Assembly (NCBI RefSeq): GCF_014199205.1
Contig: NZ_JACIJD010000001.1
Location: 124,001 to 188,000 of the forward strand
DNA length: 64,000 nt
Direction: 5' to 3'
From: Muricoccus pecuniae
GTDB lineage: Bacteria > Pseudomonadota > Alphaproteobacteria > Acetobacterales > Acetobacteraceae
Of this stretch, positions 35,002-43,676 are shown piece after piece. Position 1 is the first letter of the stretch; the number at the start of each line of letters is the position of its first letter. The notes below the pieces were generated by a model. The model had not been told where the DNA came from and ran no database searches. It was given only the letters and a program-made list of their open reading frames with translations. The position numbers and the translations under genes were made by a program.

Positions 35002-35580
35002 GTGCCCAAGAATTCCGCGCCGCCCGATGAACCGCCCCTCAACCCGCCGCCCGGCCCCGCCGCGCTCTTCGCCGCCTTCGCCAAGGCGGGGCTGATGGGC
35101 TTCGGCGGCGCCCAGATCTGGGTGCGCCGCGCCGTGGTGGAGGAGCGCCGCTGGCTGACCGAGCGCGACTACGCCGAGGTGCTCGGCCTCGGCCAGGTGC
35201 TGCCGGGGCCGAATGTGGGCAATGCCGCCGTGATGATCGGGCGGCGCTTCGCGGGGCTGCGCGGCTCCTTCGCGGCGACCGGCGGGCTCTATGCCGGGCC
35301 GCTCGTGGTGCTGATGTCGCTCGTCCTGCTCTGGCAGGAATTCGCCGACGACGCCCGGGTGGCCGCCTTCATGCACGGGCTGGCCTGCGCCGCGGCGGGG
35401 ATGGTGATCGGCACCGCCTTCCGCATGGCCGGGCGCCTGCGCCCGCCGCCGGAGCTGGTGGCGATCGGGCTGCTCGCCACGCTGGCCGCCGCCCTGTTCC
35501 GGGTGCCGCTGCCCGTGATCGTGCTCGTGCTCGGCCCCGTCTCGGTGGCGGCCGTCGTCTGGCGGGGAGGGCGCGCGTGA
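35002..35580 (+). CDS. Chromate transporter, half-size subunit 1
   Basis: 192 residues from a GTG at 35002. Family motifs are FGGAQIWVRRAVVEERRWLT and LGQVLPGPNVGNAAVMIG (PGPN loop), with five or six membrane segments. Half-size CHR proteins work as pairs and expel chromate or related oxyanions. It overlaps subunit 2 by GTGA. Roughly 30 residues of proline-rich sequence precede the first motif. Confidence 0.87.
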   Translation: MPKNSAPPDEPPLNPPPGPAALFAAFAKAGLMGFGGAQIWVRRAVVEERRWLTERDYAEVLGLGQVLPGPNVGNAAVMIGRRFAGLRGSFAATGGLYAGPLVVLMSLVLLWQEFADDARVAAFMHGLACAAAGMVIGTAFRMAGRLRPPPELVAIGLLATLAAALFRVPLPVIVLVLGPVSVAAVVWRGGRA

Positions 35581-36116
35581 ACCCGCTCGCCCTGGATATC
35601 TTCCTCTTCTTCCTCAAGCTCTCCCTTCTTGCCGTCGGCGGGGCGAATGCCGCCGTGCCGGAGATGCACCGGGAGGTGGTGGAGATCCGGGGATGGATGA
35701 GCGACGCGACCTTCTCCCAGGGCTACGCGCTGGCCTCGGCGGCGCCGGGGCCGAACGTGCTCTTCGTCGCGGTGATCGGCTGGCACGTGGCGGGGTGGCA
35801 GGGGCTGGTGGCGAGCATCCTCGGCTTCATCGGCCCGACCTTCATCCTCGCCTGGGGCGTGGCGATGCTCACCCAGCGCCTGGCGGGCGATGCGCGGCTG
35901 GCGGCGCTGCGGGCGGGGCTGGTGCCCGTCGCGGTCGGGCTCATCCTGGCCACCGGCCTCGTCACCGCCGCCGCCGCGGCGCGGGGGACGGGGGCGGAGA
36001 TGGCGGTAGCCGCCGCCATCACCCTGGGCTCCGCGATCTTCGTCTGGCGGAGCTCCTTCTCGCCCATCTGGACGCTCGCGGCGGGGGGCGTGATCGGGCT
36101 GTTCCTGCTGCGCTGA
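35577..36116 (+). CDS. Chromate transporter, half-size subunit 2
   Basis: 179 residues, GTG start overlapping the stop of subunit 1. Motifs VGGANAAVPEMHREVVEIR and ASAAPGPNVLFVAVIGW (APGPN) identify the second CHR half. Membrane segments have the pattern expected for an inverted partner of subunit 1. Together the two match a full-length ChrA split into two genes, a known arrangement. The Fur-like box of the next operon starts 24 bases after its stop. Confidence 0.87.
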   Translation: MNPLALDIFLFFLKLSLLAVGGANAAVPEMHREVVEIRGWMSDATFSQGYALASAAPGPNVLFVAVIGWHVAGWQGLVASILGFIGPTFILAWGVAMLTQRLAGDARLAALRAGLVPVAVGLILATGLVTAAAAARGTGAEMAVAAAITLGSAIFVWRSSFSPIWTLAAGGVIGLFLLR

Positions 36117-36139
36117 GCCGGATGGTGCCGATTCCGCAC

Positions 36140-36160
36140 TGATACTCATTCTCAGCTATT
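36140..36160 (+). promoter_or_regulatory. Fur-like iron box upstream of the iron transporter
   Basis: TGATACTCATTCTCAGC at 36140-36156 resembles the Fur core TGATAATCATTCTCA (one mismatch in the first fifteen bases). It lies 72-92 bases upstream of fbpA and is one of the few AT-rich stretches here. It predicts repression of the transporter by iron through Fur; an Irr-type site is the alternative. Confidence 0.6.
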
Positions 36161-36231
36161 GCGGGCGGGCGGGGCTTGGAACAGATTGCGGCCCCGATCG
36201 AGACCCCCTGCCCGGAAGAGGCCCGCCCGCC

Positions 36232-37251
36232 ATGAACCGCCCGAAGAAGGCCGCGCTGCTCGCCCTCTCGCTGCTCCTCGCGCCCCTGGCGGCAGGGGCC
36301 GCGGAGGTGAACCTCTACACCACCCGCGAGCCCGGGCTGATGCGCCCGCTGACCGAGCGCTTCACCCAGGAGACGGGCATCGGGGTGAACACCGTCTTCG
36401 TCCAGGGCGGGCTGGCCGAGCGCCTGGCCGCCGAGGGCGGCCGGTCCCGCGCCGACGTCGCCATGGTGGTGGATGTGGGCAACCTGATGGAGCTGGTGGA
36501 CCGCAACCTCACCCAGCCCGTGAAGTCCGCCACGCTGGAAGCCGCCATCCCCGCCAACCTGCGCGACGCCGAGGGCCGTTGGTTCGCCCTCTCCACCCGC
36601 GCGCGGGCCATCTATGCCTCCCGCGAGCGCATCCCCGAGGCCGAGGCCGCCAAGCTGACCTACGAGGAGCTGGCCGAGCCGCGCTTCAAGGGGAAGGTCT
36701 GCATCCGCTCCGGCCAGCACCCCTACAACACGGCCCTCTTCTCGATCCTCATGATCGAGCACGGCGAGACCTGGCTGCGCGACTACCTGACGAAGCTGAA
36801 GGGCAACCTCGCCCGCCGCGCGACGGGCGGCGACCGCGAGGTGGCGCGCGACATCCTGGCCGGCATCTGCGACGTCGGCCTGGCCAACACCTACTATGCC
36901 GGGCTGATGCTCTCCGGCCGCGGCGGCGAGGAGCAGAAGCGCTGGGGCGAGGCGGTGCGCATCGTGCTGCCGGCCAACGAGACGGCGGTGAACATCTCGG
37001 GCGGCGCCGTCACGCGCCACGCCCCGAACCGGGCCGAGGCCGTGCGCTTCCTCGAGTTCCTCGCCTCTCCCGAGGCGCAGCAGATCTATGCCGACGGCAA
37101 TTTCGAGAACCCCGTGCGCCCGGGCACGCCGGTGAACGAGATCGTGGACGGCTTCGGCCCGCTGGTGCCGCGCAACGTCTCGCTGCCCGAGGTCGCCGCC
37201 CGCCGCGCCGCCGCCAGCCGGATCGTGGACGAGGTCGGCTTCGACCGCTGA
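36232..37251 (+). CDS. fbpA: Fe(3+) ABC transporter periplasmic binding protein
   Basis: 339 residues. Signal peptide about residues 1-23 (LLALSLLLAPLAAGAAEV), then VNLYTTREPGLMRPLTERF, typical of the FbpA/FutA family. The paired iron-binding tyrosines are Tyr221-Tyr222 in ANTYYAG. It carries ferric iron from the periplasm to the permease encoded 20 bases downstream. A Fur-like box precedes it. Confidence 0.92.
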   Translation: MNRPKKAALLALSLLLAPLAAGAAEVNLYTTREPGLMRPLTERFTQETGIGVNTVFVQGGLAERLAAEGGRSRADVAMVVDVGNLMELVDRNLTQPVKSATLEAAIPANLRDAEGRWFALSTRARAIYASRERIPEAEAAKLTYEELAEPRFKGKVCIRSGQHPYNTALFSILMIEHGETWLRDYLTKLKGNLARRATGGDREVARDILAGICDVGLANTYYAGLMLSGRGGEEQKRWGEAVRIVLPANETAVNISGGAVTRHAPNRAEAVRFLEFLASPEAQQIYADGNFENPVRPGTPVNEIVDGFGPLVPRNVSLPEVAARRAAASRIVDEVGFDR

Positions 37252-37270
37252 GAGCTGACGGGTCGCGCCC

Positions 37271-38911
37271 ATGCGCCTTCATCGCCTGGGCGCGGCCGCC
37301 AGCGTGGGGCTCGTCGCCCTTCCGGTCCTGGCCCTCGCCGTCGCCGCGGCGCGCGGATCGGGCGATCTCTGGCCGCACCTGATCCGCCACGTCCTGCCCC
37401 AGGCGGCGGTGGAGACGGCGTTCCTCCTGGCCGGGGTGGGCGCGGTGGTGCTGGTGCTGGGCACGGGGACGGCCTGGCTCGTCTCCTGCCACCGCTTCCC
37501 CGGGCGGCGGGCGCTCTCCTGGGCGCTGGTGCTGCCGCTCGCCCTGCCGACCTATGTCTCGGCCTATGCCTGGCTGGACGTGATGCATCCCGCGGGTGTG
37601 GTGCAGGGCGGGCTCCGCGCGCTGCTCGGGATCAGCGACCCGCGCGCCATTCCGCTGCCCGAGATCCGCTCGCTGCCCGGCTGCATCATGGTGATGGGCA
37701 GCGTGCTCTACCCCTATGTCTATCTCGCGGCGCGGACGGCCTTCCTCACCCAGGGGGCGGACGTGCTGCGGGCCGGGCGGGGGCTGGGCTGCCGCGGCCT
37801 GCGGCTCTTCCTCCAGATCGGATTTCCCATGGCATGGCCCGCCATCGCGGCCGGCACCTCGCTCGCCCTGCTGGAGACGCTGAACGATGTCGGCGCGGCG
37901 GAATTCCTGGGCGTGAGGACGCTGACCGTCTCGGTCTACGTCACCTGGATCACCCGCTCCTCCCTGGAGGGGGCGGCGCAGATCGCGCTGACCATCCTCG
38001 CCCTCGTCGCCGCGCTGCTGGTGCTGGAGGGATGGGGGCGCAGCCGCGCGCAGGGCGCCCATGCGGTGCGCGAGAGCGCGCGGCCGGACCGGCGCACCCT
38101 CTCCCCCGGCGCGGGGCTGCTGGCGATGCTGTTCTGCGCCCTGCCCGTGCTGCTCGGCTTCGTGATCCCCGTCTCCTACCTCGTCTGGGCGGCGGCGATG
38201 CGGGTGGCGGAGTTCGGCCTGCCGCCCGGCCTGGGCGAGTGGATCGGCAACAGCGCGATCCTCTCGGGCGCGGCCACGCTGCTGATCCTGCCCGCCGCCC
38301 TCCTGCTCGCCTTCGGCGCGCGGGGGGATTGCATGCCGGACCGGCGGGCCACCACGGATGCGGCGCTGCTGCGGGCGAGCCTTCTCGGCTACGCCCTGCC
38401 CGGCGGGATCGCGGCGGTGGGGCTGATCCTCGTCTTCGGCGGGCTGGACGAGCTGACGGAGGCGCTGCCCTGGGTGCCGCTCCTCTCCGGCACGGCGGCG
38501 GCGCTGGTGCTGGCCTATTTCGTGCGCTTCCTCGCCATCCCCGCGGGGGCGCTGGACGCCGCCTATTCCCGCATCCGGCCGCAGATGGACTGGTCCGCCC
38601 GCTCCATGGGCGCCGGCCCCGGGCGGGTGCTGCGCCGCGTCCACCTGCCGCTGCTGCTGCCGGCCCTGTCCTCCGCCGCGCTGCTGGTGTTCCTCGACGC
38701 GATGAAGGAGCTACCCGCCACCCTCCTGCTGCGGCCCTTCAACCGCGAGACCCTGGCCACCGCCCTCTACGCCGAGGCGGCGCGCGGTACCTATGAGGAA
38801 GGGGCGGTGGCGGCGCTGGCGCTGGTGCTGGTGGGGCTGCCGGTGATCGCGCTGCTCGTCGCGGGCGGGCGGCCGAAAGGGGAGCGGCGCGGCCGGGCCT
38901 CCTTCCGCTGA
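37271..38911 (+). CDS. fbpB: Fe(3+) ABC transporter permease
   Basis: 546 residues, about 12 membrane segments in two homologous halves. Each half carries the cytoplasmic loop that docks the ATPase (RAGRGLGCRGLRLFLQIGFP and ARSMGAGPGRVLRRVHLPLL). Motif LETLNDVGAAEFLGVRT is typical of FbpB. It pairs with the upstream binding protein. No ATPase gene follows: the next gene is an FAD-linked dehydrogenase on the same strand 212 bases away. Confidence 0.92.
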   Translation: MRLHRLGAAASVGLVALPVLALAVAAARGSGDLWPHLIRHVLPQAAVETAFLLAGVGAVVLVLGTGTAWLVSCHRFPGRRALSWALVLPLALPTYVSAYAWLDVMHPAGVVQGGLRALLGISDPRAIPLPEIRSLPGCIMVMGSVLYPYVYLAARTAFLTQGADVLRAGRGLGCRGLRLFLQIGFPMAWPAIAAGTSLALLETLNDVGAAEFLGVRTLTVSVYVTWITRSSLEGAAQIALTILALVAALLVLEGWGRSRAQGAHAVRESARPDRRTLSPGAGLLAMLFCALPVLLGFVIPVSYLVWAAAMRVAEFGLPPGLGEWIGNSAILSGAATLLILPAALLLAFGARGDCMPDRRATTDAALLRASLLGYALPGGIAAVGLILVFGGLDELTEALPWVPLLSGTAAALVLAYFVRFLAIPAGALDAAYSRIRPQMDWSARSMGAGPGRVLRRVHLPLLLPALSSAALLVFLDAMKELPATLLLRPFNRETLATALYAEAARGTYEEGAVAALALVLVGLPVIALLVAGGRPKGERRGRASFR

Positions 38912-38960
38912 GCGGCCGGGCCGTGCAGCCGGGCGACATCCTCTTCGCCTGACCCGACGG

Positions 38961-38998
38961 CGGGAGGGAGAAGGAGCCCCGGTTCCTTGCCTCTCCCG
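38961..38998 (+). terminator. Imperfect hairpin after fbpB
   Basis: CGGGAGGGAGAAGGA (38961-38975) can pair with TCCTTGCCTCTCCCG (38984-38998) apart from a three-base internal mismatch region. No T-run. It probably marks the end of the iron-transport transcript. The rest of the 38912-39123 gap shows no gene. Confidence 0.35.
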
Positions 38999-39123
38999 CG
39001 CCTCTCCGGCGCCCGCCGGCCCGCCCCTTTCGCCGGCGTGGCCGGCTTCGTCGCGGCGGAACCGTGCGTGCCGTGTGAACGCCCTTGACCCGCGCCCCTG
39101 GCCGGGCGTTTGGTCCTGGCGCC

Positions 39124-40572
39124 ATGCCCGATACGCCCGTCCCCGCCCTTCCCGCCTTGCCCGCCGCCTTGCTGGATGCGCTGCACGCGCTTCTCGGCCC
39201 GCGCGGCGTCGTCACGGACCAGGCGGACCTCGTGCCGCACCTCTCCGACTGGCGCGGCCTCTACCGCGGCGCCTCCCCGGCGCTGCTGCGCCCCTCCTCG
39301 ACGGAGGAGCTGGCGGGGGCGATGCGGCTGCTCCACGAGGCAGGCGTGCCCGTGGTGCCGCAGGGGGGCAACACCTCCATGGTCGGCGGCGCCATGCCGG
39401 ACGAGAGCGGGCGGCAGGTGATCCTCTCCCTCTCCCGCCTCAACCGCATCCGCGACATCGACCCCGTGGACATGACCATGGTGGCCGAGGCCGGGGTGAT
39501 CCTGAAGGCGGCGCAGGACGCGGCGGCGGGGGCGGGCTGCCTCTTCCCCCTCTCGCTCGGCGCCGAGGGCACGGCGACGATCGGCGGGGTGCTCGCCACC
39601 AATGCCGGGGGCAACACCACCGTCCGCTACGGCAACGCGCGGGACCTCATGCTCGGGCTGGAATTCGTGCTGCCGGACGGGAGCGTGGTGAACGGGCTGC
39701 GCCGGCTGCGGAAGGACAACACGGGCTACGCGCTGCGCCACCTGATGGTGGGCGCCGAGGGCACGCTCGGCATCGTCACCGCCGCCGTGCTGCGCCTCTT
39801 TCCCCGCCCGCGCGCCGAGGCGATCGCCCTCTGCGCGCTGGAGAGCGAGGAGGCCGCCCTCTCCCTCTTCCGCCGCTTCCGGGACCGCGACGAGTCTGCC
39901 GTGCGCGCCTTCGAGTACATGGGCGGCAACGGCATGGACCTCGTGCTGCGCCACATCGAGGGCGCGACGCTGCCCATCGCCGAGCGCGCGGACCACTACG
40001 TGCTGGTGGACCTCGCCTCCTCCCGCCCTGATGCCGACCTGCGCGGGCTGATGGAGGCGGTGCTGGAGGAGGCGCTGGAGGCCGGCGAGGTGACCGACGC
40101 CGCCCTGGCCGAGAGCGAGGCCCAGCGCCAAGCCATCTGGCGCCTGCGCGAGGAGCACCCGGAGGCGCAGAAGCGGGAAGGGGCCTCGGTGAAGAGCGAC
40201 GTCTCCGTCCCCGTCTCGAAGGTGCCCGAGCTGATCCGCCGCTGCGGCGAGGCGCTCCAGGCCCTCATCCCCGGCAGCCGCCCCGTGCCCTTCGGCCATA
40301 TGGGCGACGGCAACATCCACATGAACCTGGAGCAGCCGGAGGGGATGGATCCCGCCGCCTTCCTCGCGCGTTCCCACGACATCATGGACTGCGTGAACGC
40401 CGTGGTGCGCGACCTCGAGGGCTCCTTCTCCGCCGAGCACGGGGTGGGGCGCCTCAAGCCGCACATGCTGGCCGACTGGCGCGGCGGGGCCGAGCTGGAG
40501 GCCATGCGGCGGATCAAGGCCGCGCTCGACCCCAAGGGCCTGCTGAACCCCGGCAAGGTGCTGCCGACGTGA
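39124..40572 (+). CDS. FAD-binding 2-hydroxyacid dehydrogenase (GlcD / D-2-hydroxyglutarate dehydrogenase-like)
   Basis: 482 residues from the ATG at 39124. The FAD-binding PCMH domain is at about residues 40-220 (VVPQGGNTSMVGGAMPDESG, LGAEGTATIGGVLATNAGGN, HLMVGAEGTLGIVT). The C-terminal substrate domain holds GHMGDGNIHMNLEQPEG and SAEHGVGRLKP. The pattern fits the D-2-hydroxyglutarate/D-lactate dehydrogenase group that passes electrons to ETF or quinone. Exact substrate unknown. Its stop overlaps the following protease gene (GTGA). Confidence 0.9.
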   Translation: MPDTPVPALPALPAALLDALHALLGPRGVVTDQADLVPHLSDWRGLYRGASPALLRPSSTEELAGAMRLLHEAGVPVVPQGGNTSMVGGAMPDESGRQVILSLSRLNRIRDIDPVDMTMVAEAGVILKAAQDAAAGAGCLFPLSLGAEGTATIGGVLATNAGGNTTVRYGNARDLMLGLEFVLPDGSVVNGLRRLRKDNTGYALRHLMVGAEGTLGIVTAAVLRLFPRPRAEAIALCALESEEAALSLFRRFRDRDESAVRAFEYMGGNGMDLVLRHIEGATLPIAERADHYVLVDLASSRPDADLRGLMEAVLEEALEAGEVTDAALAESEAQRQAIWRLREEHPEAQKREGASVKSDVSVPVSKVPELIRRCGEALQALIPGSRPVPFGHMGDGNIHMNLEQPEGMDPAAFLARSHDIMDCVNAVVRDLEGSFSAEHGVGRLKPHMLADWRGGAELEAMRRIKAALDPKGLLNPGKVLPT

Positions 40573-41318
40573 TCCGCGGGCGGGGGCTGGCCCTTCTGGC
40601 GGCGCTCGCCATCCCGGCCTGCGCCGCCCCGGCCCCGGTGCCGCGCCCCTGGGTGGAGGACGCCCCGGCGGAGCGGGCCGGGCGGCCCTCGGCCGAGCCC
40701 GCCCCCTCGCCGCGCTTGCCCGACATCCCCGACGCCTTCCGCGCCGAGCTGCGCGGGGGCTACGGCCCGGCCTGCCCGCTCCAGGGCAACGCCGTCTATA
40801 TCGGCGAGGGGCGCTTCCTCACGGCGGCCCATCTCGTGGACGGGCTCGTGCCCCAGCTGCGCCGCTGCGTCGGGGGGATGGGGGGAACCACCATCCTCTT
40901 CGGCGGGCGCGTCCTGCCCGTCAGGCCGGTGCGCGTGGGGGAGGGCCATGTCGAGCCCGGGATCGGGCCCCTCTACCGCCGCGGGCAGGACCTCGCCCTG
41001 CTCCAGGCGGCCTTCATCCCGCCCGGCCCGGCCGCGCGGCCCTGCCGGGGCGGCCCCACCCCCGGGCAGGACGTCCTCGTCCTCTCCGCCCGGCGGCGGG
41101 AAGCGGTGCGGGCGGGCGCGATGGTGCCGGAGATCCGCGCGGCGGACGGCGCCTATGCCGACCTTCCCCTGCCGATGGACGAGGGGGAATCGGGGGCGGG
41201 GGTCTTCGATGCCGGGAGCAACTGCCTTCTCGGCATCGTGAGCCACCGCCCGGATGCCGAGCCGGACCACTCGCGCATCGTGCCGGCTGCGGCCATCCGG
41301 GCCTTCCTCGGGGGGTAG
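40569..41318 (+). CDS. Exported trypsin-like serine protease domain protein
   Basis: 249 residues from a GTG overlapping the preceding stop. The N-terminus LALLAALAIPAC followed by AAP has a lipobox-like cysteine (Cys18), so a lipoprotein or periplasmic location is likely. A Pro-rich linker runs to about residue 55. The chymotrypsin-fold triad is readable: His88 in FLTAAHLVDG, Asp141 in RGQDLALLQ, Ser208 in DEGESGAGVFD. Two cysteines (69 and 100) could pair. No PDZ domain. Substrate unknown. Confidence 0.78.
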   Translation: MIRGRGLALLAALAIPACAAPAPVPRPWVEDAPAERAGRPSAEPAPSPRLPDIPDAFRAELRGGYGPACPLQGNAVYIGEGRFLTAAHLVDGLVPQLRRCVGGMGGTTILFGGRVLPVRPVRVGEGHVEPGIGPLYRRGQDLALLQAAFIPPGPAARPCRGGPTPGQDVLVLSARRREAVRAGAMVPEIRAADGAYADLPLPMDEGESGAGVFDAGSNCLLGIVSHRPDAEPDHSRIVPAAAIRAFLGG

Positions 41319-41385
41319 GCACCCCGCGGCGGGCCTCAAAGGCCCATTTGCCCCCACCCGGCGGGGCGGATAGGTTGCGCCCCCC

Positions 41386-42570
41386 ATGAGCCGCGTCACG
41401 CGCTACATCTTCAGGCAGATCGCGATCGCCCTGCTGGCCGTGACGGTCGGCCTGGCGGCGCTGATCTGGCTTACCCAGTCGCTCCGCTTCATCGAGCTGG
41501 TGCTGGACCGCGGCCTGCCCTTCTCCGTCTTCCTGGAGCTGACGGGGCTGCTGCTGCCCTCCTTCTTCGCGGTGATCCTGCCGATCACGACCTTCGTGGT
41601 GACGCTCTTCTCCTATGTCCGCCTCGCCTCGGACCGGGAGCTGGTGGTGATGCGCGCGGCCGGGCTGTCGGACTGGCGGCTGGCCCGCCCGGCCCTGCTG
41701 GTGGCGCTGCTGGCGACGGGGGCGGGGGTGGTGCTGCAGACCTGGCTCGTCCCGATCTCCCACGCCGCCTTCCGGGAGTGGCAGTTCGAGATCCGCAACC
41801 AGATGGCCGCCATCCTCGTGCAGGAGGGCGTGTTCAGCAGCGTCAGCAGCGACCTGACCGTCTATGCCCGGCTGCGGGAGAGGGACGGCACGCTGCGCGG
41901 CATCCTCATCCATGACCAGCGGGAGGCCGGTGCCCCCGTGACCATCCTGGCCGAGCGCGGCGTCATCCTGCCCGGCGCCAACGGCCCGCGCGTGATCCTG
42001 CAGAACGGGCAGCGCCAGCAGATGGAGCGCGCGGTGCTCCCCAACTCCCCGCCGGGCACGCCGCCCCAGCCGCGGCTGACGGTGCTCGCCTTCGGCGAGA
42101 ACAGCGTGGACCTCGCCCGCAGCAACCGCACCGAGGATTCCCGCAACCGCGACAGCCGGGAACGCTTCATCGGCGAGCTGCTGAACCCCGATCCCGCGGA
42201 GGGGCTGGCCGAGCGCGACGTCCGCAAGTTCCGGGCCGAGGGCCACGGGCGCCTCGCCTCGCCGCTGACGACCCTGTCCTTCGCCCTCGTCGGGCTGGCG
42301 GCGGCGCTCTCCAGCGGCTTCCGCCGGCATGGCGGGGGGCTGACCGCCATCACGGCGGTCGGGGCGGTGGTCGTGCTCCTCGCCCTCGGCCTCGCGGTCG
42401 GCAACCTGGCGGCGCGCGACAACCGCTTCATCCCGCTCATCTGGGCCCATGCGCTGGCCCCCGGGCTGGCGGCGGCCTGGGTGCTCTCTGGCGCGCCCGG
42501 CTGGCCGCGGCGGGCGCCGCCCGTGCCCGCCACGGGCCGCCGGGCCCTCCGCCGGCGGGCCGCCGGGTGA
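41386..42570 (+). CDS. lptF: LPS export permease LptF
   Basis: 394 residues. Three N-terminal membrane segments (YIFRQIAIALLAVTVGLAAL; LLPSFFAVILPITTFVVTLF) with LASDRELVVMRAAGLSDWRL, a periplasmic beta-rich middle, and three C-terminal segments after ASPLTTLSFALVGLAAAL. With LptG and LptB2 it extracts lipopolysaccharide from the inner membrane. Overlaps lptG by GTGA. The C-terminal tail is Pro/Arg-rich. Confidence 0.95.
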   Translation: MSRVTRYIFRQIAIALLAVTVGLAALIWLTQSLRFIELVLDRGLPFSVFLELTGLLLPSFFAVILPITTFVVTLFSYVRLASDRELVVMRAAGLSDWRLARPALLVALLATGAGVVLQTWLVPISHAAFREWQFEIRNQMAAILVQEGVFSSVSSDLTVYARLRERDGTLRGILIHDQREAGAPVTILAERGVILPGANGPRVILQNGQRQQMERAVLPNSPPGTPPQPRLTVLAFGENSVDLARSNRTEDSRNRDSRERFIGELLNPDPAEGLAERDVRKFRAEGHGRLASPLTTLSFALVGLAAALSSGFRRHGGGLTAITAVGAVVVLLALGLAVGNLAARDNRFIPLIWAHALAPGLAAAWVLSGAPGWPRRAPPVPATGRRALRRRAAG

Positions 42571-43676
42571 CCTTTCCGCTGACCTTCGGCGCCTATGTCG
42601 CGCGCCGCTTCCTCGTCATGTGCCTCATCATGCTGGCGGCGCTCACCGGCCTCGTCGCGCTGTTCGACTTCATCGAGCTGCTGCGCCGGGCGGCGACGCG
42701 GGAGGCGGGCTTCGGCACCGTGGCCACCATCGCGGCGCTGCGCATCCCCTTCGTGGCCATGCAGGTGCTGCCCTTCGCCATCCTGCTCGGCGGCATCCTC
42801 GCCTTCTGGCGGCTCGCCCGCTCCTCCGAGCTGGTGGTGGCGCGCTCGGCCGGGATCTCGGCCTGGGGCTTCCTGCTCGGCCCCGTCCTCGTGGCCACGA
42901 TGCTGGGCGCGGGGGCGACGGCGGGCCTCTCTCCCCTCTCGGCCGTCATGCTGTCCCGGGCAGAGCGGCTGGATCAGGCGGTGCTGCGCAGCAACGCGGG
43001 CACGGGCACCATCGCCGGCGGGCGGCTGTGGCTGCGCCAGGCGGACCGGGAACTGGACCCGCAGGGCGTCGCCATCCTCTCCGGCCGCCCGGCCTCCCGC
43101 GGGATCGGCACCTTCGGGCTGGACGAGGTTTCGCTCTGGCGGATCTCCGCCGCCGACCGCTTCCTCGGCCGAGTCGAGGCCCCGCGCGCGACGCTGGCGG
43201 GCGGCGCCTGGGTGCTGGAGGGGGCCATCGCCTTCGGCCCGGACCGGCAGGCCAGCCCCGCCCAGACCCTGCGCCTGCCCACGGAACTGACCCCGGACCG
43301 GATCGAGGACAGCTTCGCCAGCCCCGACACCCTCTCCTTCTGGGTGTTGCCGGATTTCATCGGCGTGCTGGAGGATTCGGGATTCTCGGCCGTGCGGCAC
43401 CGGCTGCAGTTCCATTCCCTGCTCGCCTTGCCCATGCTGGCCGTTGCCATGGCCCTGCTCTCCGCCGGCTTCTCGATGCGCGAGGCCCGAAAGGGCGGGG
43501 TCGCCCAGATGCTGGGGGCGGGGGTCGCGGCCGGCTTCGCCCTCTTCCTGCTCGACCGCGTGACCGGCGAGTTCGGCGAGACGGGCACCCTGCCCGTGGT
43601 GCTGGCCGCCTGGGCGCCGGCCGCGGCGGGGCTCATGTGCGCGGTCGCGCTTCTTCTTCACCTGGAGGACGGATGA
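42567..43676 (+). CDS. lptG: LPS export permease LptG
   Basis: 369 residues, GTG start. FGAYVARRFLVMCLIMLAAL, then VLPFAILLGGILAFWRLARS and SSELVVARSAGISAWGFL, followed by the periplasmic domain and terminal segments around HSLLALPMLAVAMALLSAGF. Paired with LptF in the inner-membrane LPS extractor. Its stop overlaps the lptD start (ATGA), so the three genes are co-translated. Confidence 0.95.
   Translation: MTFPLTFGAYVARRFLVMCLIMLAALTGLVALFDFIELLRRAATREAGFGTVATIAALRIPFVAMQVLPFAILLGGILAFWRLARSSELVVARSAGISAWGFLLGPVLVATMLGAGATAGLSPLSAVMLSRAERLDQAVLRSNAGTGTIAGGRLWLRQADRELDPQGVAILSGRPASRGIGTFGLDEVSLWRISAADRFLGRVEAPRATLAGGAWVLEGAIAFGPDRQASPAQTLRLPTELTPDRIEDSFASPDTLSFWVLPDFIGVLEDSGFSAVRHRLQFHSLLALPMLAVAMALLSAGFSMREARKGGVAQMLGAGVAAGFALFLLDRVTGEFGETGTLPVVLAAWAPAAAGLMCAVALLLHLEDG

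Noticed and set aside
35002-36116. Two half-length chromate transporter genes as a frameshifted chrA pseudogene.
   Set aside because: Each half has its own start, a GTGA overlap and conserved PGPN motifs; paired half-size CHR proteins are a known functional form.
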